Source: Firmicutes bacterium ZCTH02-B6
GTDB taxonomy: Bacteria; Bacillota; Limnochordia; Limnochordales; ZCTH02-B6
Length of the DNA: 6,707 bases
Assembly: GCA_002159155.1 (NCBI GenBank)
Contig: LZRQ01000190.1
Coordinates: 1-6,707, forward strand
Direction of reading: 5' to 3'
The position numbers and the translations under genes are program-made. The notes beneath the pieces are model-generated. The model did no database searches. It had not been told where the DNA came from and worked only from the letters and a program-made list of their open reading frames with translations. Shown in pieces: positions 5,549-6,707 of the stretch (position 1 is the first letter of the stretch; each line of letters opens with the position of its first letter).

Positions 5549-6298
5549 TTAGAGGACTGCCTGTCCCACGCGACATACGTAGGACACGCCGCGGTCGATG
5601 TCGCCCCCGCACCAGTGGGAAAACGGGATGGACGTCCCGGAGGTTTGCAGGTCTCCGGAGCGGACGTGAAACCGCAGGTGTTGGCCGTTCGCGAGTCGCA
5701 CGTCGCAGGTGTCCTCCGGGCCCCAGCCAGCGCCAACGGCTTGGCCCATGCACAAGAGCAGGGCGATAATCTGGCTGACGCTCAAATAGGCTTGAGCGTC
5801 CCGGCGGTGGGGGCAACTCCGGCGATGGCAATGCCTGGGCCAGCGACCGCCGACAGCGTGGATGGCGGCGGCATCGATGACCCACAAAGGATCTTCGCCT
5901 TGGATGACGGGCTGGAGAACGTCGAATGCGGGTGCTCCCGTTATGTGGGGATACACCCGCGCCGCCGAAACCTCGATCCGAGCCAGGTGCGCTGGCTCCT
6001 TGCCCGTGCACCCCGGCGCAGTCTGGACCACCCACGTGCCATCCCCGGCGTCCACGGCACCGGGGGTCACGTCAACCCCGTAGGATCGGTAGAACGCTTG
6101 CACGATGTGGTTGCGCACTAGCCAGCTCAATACGAGATGCGCCGGAGGACCGCCCCGGTGGGATCGGTCGCGCCGCTCCCCTCCCCGGCTAAGCCAGCAC
6201 CGCACAGCCAGGTTCGTCCGGACAAGGGCTTCCGCGTAATCAGCGGTCCACTTCTGCACCTGCTCGTAACGCTTGATGGTCAGGCGCCGGGGGGTCAA
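5549..6298 (-). CDS. Unrecognised cysteine-rich protein, 249 residues
   Basis: I do not recognise this family. Start TTG 6298 is supported by AGGAG ten bases upstream, and the gene ends with TAA at 5551-5549. Codon use is gene-like, with GC-rich third positions and balanced composition, unlike the arginine/proline/glycine-rich overlapping frames. It has eight cysteines (34, 97, 157, 162, 183, 198, 230, 242), many tryptophans and a HCHRRSCPH cluster at 156-164 that could bind a metal. A hydrophobic stretch at 172-184 (LSVSQIIALLLCM) is too short for a confident membrane span. There is no signal peptide. Segments such as WVVQTAPGCTGKEPAHLARIEVSA and VRLANGQHLRFHVRSGDLQ look like beta-rich globular sequence. 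An in-frame mini-ORF ends six bases upstream, so the N-terminus could be longer if that TGA is an error or is read through. It precedes the ArsR gene in the same frame, separated by TAA-TAG. Confidence 0.6.
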   Translation of the reverse strand: MTPRRLTIKRYEQVQKWTADYAEALVRTNLAVRCWLSRGGERRDRSHRGGPPAHLVLSWLVRNHIVQAFYRSYGVDVTPGAVDAGDGTWVVQTAPGCTGKEPAHLARIEVSAARVYPHITGAPAFDVLQPVIQGEDPLWVIDAAAIHAVGGRWPRHCHRRSCPHRRDAQAYLSVSQIIALLLCMGQAVGAGWGPEDTCDVRLANGQHLRFHVRSGDLQTSGTSIPFSHWCGGDIDRGVSYVCRVGQAVL

Positions 6299-6301
6299 AC
6301 C

Positions 6302-6349
6302 TCAACGACTCCTCAGGATCGGTCGTGCGATGGTCGTCTCCGCATTCAT
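6302..6349 (-). CDS. 15-codon mini-ORF or interrupted N-terminus ahead of the cysteine-rich gene
   Basis: ATG at 6349 follows a purine-rich GAGAAGAG three bases upstream and encodes MNAETTIARPILRSR before TGA at 6304-6302. That TGA is in the same frame as the downstream TTG start, only GGT lying between them. Two readings fit. It could be a short leader peptide whose translation feeds the AGGAG-TTG restart, or the true N-terminus of the downstream protein cut by a nonsense codon. The sequence has no run of a single amino acid that would suggest attenuation. Confidence 0.3.
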   Translation of the reverse strand: MNAETTIARPILRSR

Positions 6350-6381
6350 GATCTCTTCTCTAAAGGCGGCCGGCATCCCGC

Positions 6382-6707
6382 CTACCGTTCCCACGAAAGG
6401 GTCGTCGTGCCACCGCCGGGCCGCAGCATGGAGCCCCGGCTGAACCCCACGATCAGCACGGCTGCGGCGATGAGGAGATAAGTGTCCCAAGGCTGGGCAT
6501 CCGGCCAGATCGGATTGTTGAACTGGAAGTGAGCGAGAACCGCCGTTAACAGGCTTCCCCCTGAAGCGTTGAACAAGCCGGTCATCACCACCGAGATGGC
6601 GATGACGCCAAGAAAGTACGGCACGAAATCCCAGGCGCTCTGGGGCGTCCCGCCGATCAAGAAAGCCGGGATGTGCCATACCGCCCAGAGGACGCCCACC
6701 ACCACTC
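6382..6707 (-). CDS. CPBP-family intramembrane metalloprotease, C-terminal part only
   Basis: This is the end of a membrane-embedded CPBP (CAAX protease and bacteriocin-processing) protein; the 5' part lies beyond the window. Counting from the GTG codon at 6705, the visible 107 residues carry the second family motif as LWAVWHIPAF (H11) and the third as HFQFN (H59, N63), both contributing to the metal/active site. The first motif (EExxxR) would lie upstream. Hydrophobic segments at about 27-45 and 75-88 are likely membrane helices, and a positively charged tail ends at TAG 6384-6382. Members process prenylated peptides or bacteriocins, or confer immunity; its role here cannot be read from context. 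A gap of about 80 bases, holding only the mini-ORF, separates it from the next gene. Confidence 0.85.
   Translation of the reverse strand, partial: VVVGVLWAVWHIPAFLIGGTPQSAWDFVPYFLGVIAISVVMTGLFNASGGSLLTAVLAHFQFNNPIWPDAQPWDTYLLIAAAVLIVGFSRGSMLRPGGGTTTLSWER

Noticed and set aside
5313..6035. Upstream part of the minus-strand frame 5211-6035 as a 274-residue protein
   Set aside because: Only its last 32 codons look real (the ArsR C-terminus). The rest overlaps the orphan gene in another frame and is Arg/Gly/Pro/Ser-rich without motifs.
4970..6121. Plus-strand open frame of 383 codons
   Set aside because: It crosses antisense to the kinase start, the ArsR gene and the orphan gene, has no ribosome site and is rich in Arg, Pro, Ser and Ala, as expected of a GC-rich shadow frame.
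1..6707. CRISPR array, tRNA, rRNA or riboswitch
   Set aside because: No regularly spaced repeats, cloverleaf-like segments or recognisable conserved RNA motifs were seen by eye on either strand.

Overview
The window reads as GC-rich bacterial chromosome. Strong GGAGG-type ribosome binding sites, frequent GTG and TTG starts, a TTGACA -35 box and a LacI/CcpA-type operator suggest a high-GC thermophilic or compost-type member of the Bacillota (Symbiobacterium, Thermaerobacter or Limnochordia-like). That placement is inference, because no rRNA or other marker gene is present. Every intact gene lies on the minus strand, so transcription runs from high to low coordinates. The long plus-strand open frames are antisense shadows.

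In transcription order the window holds: the 3' end of a CPBP-family intramembrane protease (6707-6382); a 15-codon mini-ORF (6349-6302); an unrecognised cysteine-rich 249-residue protein (6298-5549); a frameshifted ArsR-type HTH regulator (5518-5211); an ATP-NAD/AcoX-type kinase whose ATG overlaps the regulator's stop (5214-4048); a DapA/NanA-superfamily Schiff-base lyase (3905-3018); and a KDPG/KHG-aldolase-family protein (2816-2166). A gene graveyard follows at about 2191-1639, with the 3' end of a PEP-utilising enzyme (plus strand) and the 3' end of a RimJ/RimL-type acetyltransferase (minus strand). Last is a regulated leader (1638-1311) and a family 1 extracellular solute-binding protein (1310 to the window edge).

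The likely theme is uptake and breakdown of a sugar or sugar acid. The binding protein would deliver a substrate to an ABC importer. The two adjacent class I aldolase-type enzymes would cleave or dehydrate 2-keto-3-deoxy sugar acids, probably yielding pyruvate. The AcoX-like kinase may supply NADP or phosphorylate an unknown substrate. Neither aldolase-family protein has the textbook specificity residues: the DapA homologue lacks the DHDPS arginine, and the Eda homologue lacks the arginine of the E. coli LRT motif. The true substrate is therefore open.

No CRISPR array, tRNA, rRNA or intact mobile element was seen. The most interesting points are the operator and hairpin ahead of the binding protein, the kinase/lyase/aldolase cluster with a broken local regulator, the orphan cysteine-rich protein preceded by an in-frame TGA, and the two gene remnants beside the aldolase gene.
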